Shown: one piece after another, positions 60,656 to 64,000 of the stretch
How positions within the stretch are numbered: position 1 is the stretch's first letter
How the letters are laid out: each line of letters begins with the position of its first letter
DNA from: Augochlora pura
Lineage: Eukaryota > Arthropoda > Insecta > Hymenoptera > Halictidae
NCBI RefSeq assembly: GCF_028453695.1
Contig: NC_135773.1
Coordinates: 23,733,782-23,797,781, forward strand
Direction: 5' to 3'
Length of the DNA stretch: 64,000 nucleotides
Program-made: the position numbers and the translations under genes
Notes under the pieces: generated by a model
What the model was told of the DNA's origin: nothing
Database searches by the model: none
The model's input: only the letters and a program-made list of their open reading frames with translations

Positions 60656-61423
60656 AGTGCAAACATGCATTTGACAAATCTGACACCAGTACTATATATA
60701 TAAATTTTCTAATATTTATAAATATTATAAAATAGAAATATTTACAGTTTCTCTATTTGTTATTTACTTATTTTATTTTTCAGCTTGTTTGCTTCTTGTT
60801 AAGTTACAATTATAATTTCTGTTCAGGAATTCATCAAGCAATAGAATTGGTTTATAAAATCAATGGTGTAAGAATAATGCTACCAATATCTTTTACTCCG
60901 TTATGAGTAAATAACAAATAGTAAGCGTGTAAACTTTATTTTTCAGATAATCAAACTATTCGTAATTTAATTTTAGGCTTCCTTAAAACTACTATTTGCA
61001 AGCAACATATTTTACTAAACTAAAATGGAGAATTGCAATATCTTCATATTCTATTTTTCTATGTAGGATGATTAGGTCAATGATAATCAATCAAATTGTA
61101 GATTAAAAGGCAGAAAATAATTTTAATTTTATGCAATTATAAGCTGTCCTTGATAAATGTAACTATTGATACTATTAAACATTATTTGTACATAGAGTAG
61201 CTTTATTTATTAAAATTTTTCTTTATTTATCTATATATCTTAGATCGGTGATCTCAAAGAATTAATAATTTACAAGAATATTTGTAAAAGATAGAAATAT
61301 TTTACCACTTTTCTTATTTTGTATTCTATTGTTGTAAGAAATATATCGATCTTAACAAATAACTTGTGAAAATTGATTTTATTTTGTATATCTAATGAAT
61401 TGTTGTTATAATGAATAATCAAA
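60656..61423. other. AT-rich 3' flanks of HDAC6 (+) and PIG-Z (-)
   Basis: Short convergent spacer without coding signal. On the minus strand an AATAAA (complement at 61378-61383) lies 41 bp after the PIG-Z stop and is a good candidate for its polyadenylation signal. Confidence 0.55.
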
Positions 61424-63916
61424 TTAAAAACGTATACTTTTTTGTTTATTATGCTTTACATATTCAATTTTTACTAAAACTAATTGAAATTGTTGAAATG
61501 CACTAAATACGTCGTACATAATTTCACTAAATGTGTGCTTAGAAATTGTGTTTATATTCGTTAAATGTATAATAACGTTAGAAATTTTTGAGAGTGGTAA
61601 TTTCTCGACCGTAACATGCGGTTGAAATTTTTTTACAATATGGTAGTTAAACAGTTTCGTCTTATTTTGGATAGAAATAAATTCTTCCATATCAGTGCCG
61701 GGAAGAGCATAATAAAATCTATATGGTATCCTTTTTACAACATATTTCTGTTCACAATCGCGGATCTTTAAGGCAATAATATTATATACATCATTTATAG
61801 ATTTTGAACCTTGCTCATAAAGATGGAAATCTTTAACTAATTTATACTTATGGTTCCCACTGCTTGTATAAGTTTTCTTAGTGTTTCTCAAATGTAAAAG
61901 TGCAGTTGGCAAGGAATAAGTATTCGATGTAAATAGATGTATGTGAGTAAGCTCTGGTTTAGCTTTCAATTCGTTGGCTAAATGAGATGCCATAGGTAAA
62001 ACTCCACCTTGGTGAGCAAACCCGTAGAAAAATGCTAACGCGATATTGCATATGAACCAACACAATTGCAATTTAGTGAGCTTCTTTTTTGTTGGAAAGT
62101 TACTGTCGTGCGCATTATTCTCGGCAACTTTTGCAACGGTATCAACACCTGAAATTTGATTTAAATTTGGCGCATACAAGAAAACCAAAGGTAGAAACGT
62201 CGGTATTATAAATCGAGGTTCTTGATGTGGGAAAATAGACAGCATTACGATGGGTATAATAAAAGATGCAGTCATCAAACCAACAACGCTTTGTATACGC
62301 GGCAAATCCAACCAGCGAGCTTTCAAGCCACTGCAAGTAATTACCGTTAATAATTTTACATATTAACAATTTAAAGTAATAATGATTATATTGATAAATC
62401 GTTCATTCACCTGTGTAACATTTTGCCAAATGTAAAGAGACCAATAACTCCGAGAACATTAAATAAAAGAGGAACGTTTACTATGAAATGCACATAATAC
62501 GGGTGCAATCCATGACTTTGTAGATTTTTGCTGTTCGAATTGTACTTGAAGAAATTGAGCGGTGTAACTACAATATTATCCATACTAATACTAAGACTAC
62601 CTATCTCTGCCATAGTTAAATAACCGAAATAAAAGCTATCGACTAGAATAAAAAAGATGGCTACGGGTATTCCGCATGCTACGAAAGTGAACATTCGAAT
62701 ATGAAAATCTCCAAAGCCTACACTCTTTGAGCCTAGACCTCTTTGCAACCAAAAAAATATAGGGGGAAATGCAAATGCGATGAATGTTGGTCTATTAAAT
62801 ATACCAACTACCGTGATTGTTGCAATTTTGAAGCAATGATTTAGAGAATGTGGGGGTAGTGTAGCTTTAAGCTTATAATATTTTACTCTGTCCACTCCAG
62901 TTTGTGCTTTGTTATATTTGTCTGAGAGATAGTCGCTTTGAATAACTACCTGCAATAATAAATATTTGTTGTATTACATTTCTTATGACTATATGAAAAT
63001 GGCAAGGTAACTGTATTTTAAGTCTCAAGGTAATAAGTTACAACAATTAGATACATTCTAACAATTAGAAAATTAGAATGTGCCTAATGATTTCCCTATG
63101 TCTGTAAAAGTACTGTACACGTAATTATATTTACTTGATTACGTATTTAAAACAGAATTATACCTTTTCCGAATATACCATACAGTATGATGCATAGTAC
63201 AGTAACAAAGCTGTCAATACCAATTCAACAGTGTTCGATAATGTACGTGTCGCATAAATAAGCATAACATAGGAACTGGCATAAGCGATCAGTCTTATTT
63301 TATAATTTTGCCCATACATGTAGCATATTTTGTATAGACAATAGTCCGATACAAAGGATAAGCCGCACATCAGTAGACGTGGAAATAATACAAGAAAGTA
63401 TGGTGTCTTTAATGATACGCCAAAGTAAAAACGTGTATACTGTGATACTCTTGTTAAGATCGAATATGGTATACCAACAGTAATTTGCGGTATTAAAGCT
63501 GTTCTTATGGGAAATGTGGAATTGAATTCCCATGGTTTATGAACATCGATATCAAAATAATCCCCTGAAAGATTTAAATAGTTCTATGTTACACGACTGC
63601 TCCATTATAACGGCGACAAAAGTTTATGACACTGGCGGTGTCATAGTAGAGTAATTTCAATTCCTACTCACAAATTGTATTCTAGGGTACGACATACACG
63701 ACATCATTTCTATTGATAATTAATAAATAATAACTCACCAGAGACAACCTCGATGGATTGAAAATATTCGTCCGGGTGGATGTATCCCGTTTGAGGAATT
63801 AGCGTCAAAACAATTCTTAAAGCCGCTAAAAGCCAATACGGACCGATCTTCCTTGTTATTGGAACGGCAGGCTTATAATCGTCTATCGACCTGCGATATT
63901 CATTTTTTGAGTTCAT
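61424..63916 (-). CDS. PIGZ: GPI mannosyltransferase 4 (PIG-Z / SMP3 type)
   Basis: ER multipass GT22 enzyme that adds the fourth mannose to GPI-anchor precursors from dolichol-phosphate-mannose. Four minus-strand exons: 63916-63739, 63564-63164, 62949-62411 and 62330-61424; 674 aa. The start is ATG 63916 (MNSKNEYRR). The lumenal loop after the first membrane segment carries GYIHPDEYFQS (catalytic-type HPDE at 47-50), the signature of the PIG-B/PIG-Z/ALG9 group. Further hydrophobic segments follow, and FPHQEPRFIIPTFLPLVFLY, typical of PIG-Z/PIG-B, lies in exon 4. GIFNRPTFIAFAFPP is also a GT22 motif. The assignment to PIG-Z rather than PIG-B rests on the overall pattern and is a little less certain than the GT22 family call. 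Convergent with HDAC6. Confidence 0.85.
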
Positions 63917-64000
63917 TTTCACGCGCGAGTAATCTGAATAAACAATGGGCTTTCTATTCCCTTGACTTTTTGTTAGATCTAGTTAAGTTAGGTTACGAAA
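63917..64000 (-). promoter_or_regulatory. start of the PIG-Z 5' flank
   Basis: Only 84 bp before the window ends. CpG-containing leader next to the start codon; nothing more can be said. Confidence 0.3.

Overview
The window reads as nuclear DNA of an insect, most likely a hymenopteran. Non-coding DNA is AT-rich, promoters are GC/CpG-richer islands, introns are mostly 60-120 bp with GT/AG ends, and every recognisable protein is of animal type. The species assignment is inference from gene content and composition. Exons below were joined by hand at GT/AG sites that keep the frame, so start codons and alternative isoforms are less certain than the internal coding exons.

Layout. (1) 1-617: 3' end of very-long-chain acyl-CoA dehydrogenase (+). 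(2) 3463-5231: leucine carboxyl methyltransferase LCMT1 (-). (3) 7126-21881: a large glycogenin gene (-) with a 7-nt first coding piece, a 7.4-kb first intron, a His/Gln-rich skippable exon and two alternative 3' ends. (4) 22984-34477: a DBS/MCF2L-type RhoGEF (+; Sec14, spectrin-like, DH, PH, SH3). A separate two-exon gene of unknown function (26249-27519, +) lies in its first intron. (5) 37910-39079: adenylate kinase 2 (+). (6) 40545-44295: cullin-4 (+). (7) 46714-49523: mitochondrial intermediate peptidase (-). (8) 49980-54620: a complete Ty3/gypsy-type LTR retrotransposon (-) with LTRs that look identical, intact gag and pol, and a 4-bp target duplication. (9) 55602-60655: HDAC6 (+), with two deacetylase domains and a ZnF-UBP. 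(10) 61424-63916: PIG-Z, GPI mannosyltransferase 4 (-).

The host genes are mainly housekeeping genes (fatty-acid oxidation, PP2A methylation, glycogen priming, Rho signalling, nucleotide balance, ubiquitin ligation, mitochondrial import processing, deacetylation, GPI anchors) and do not form a pathway cluster. Glycogenin and the RhoGEF are divergent over about 1.1 kb. MIPEP and HDAC6 are divergent, and the retrotransposon has landed between them.

The most interesting signals are: a tandem pair of 60-nt exons in HDAC6 deacetylase domain 1 that look mutually exclusive and each carry the zinc-binding Asp; the modular His-rich and Lys-rich additions to glycogenin; the young, intact LTR element in a shared promoter; and the nested gene with transposase-like features in the RhoGEF intron.
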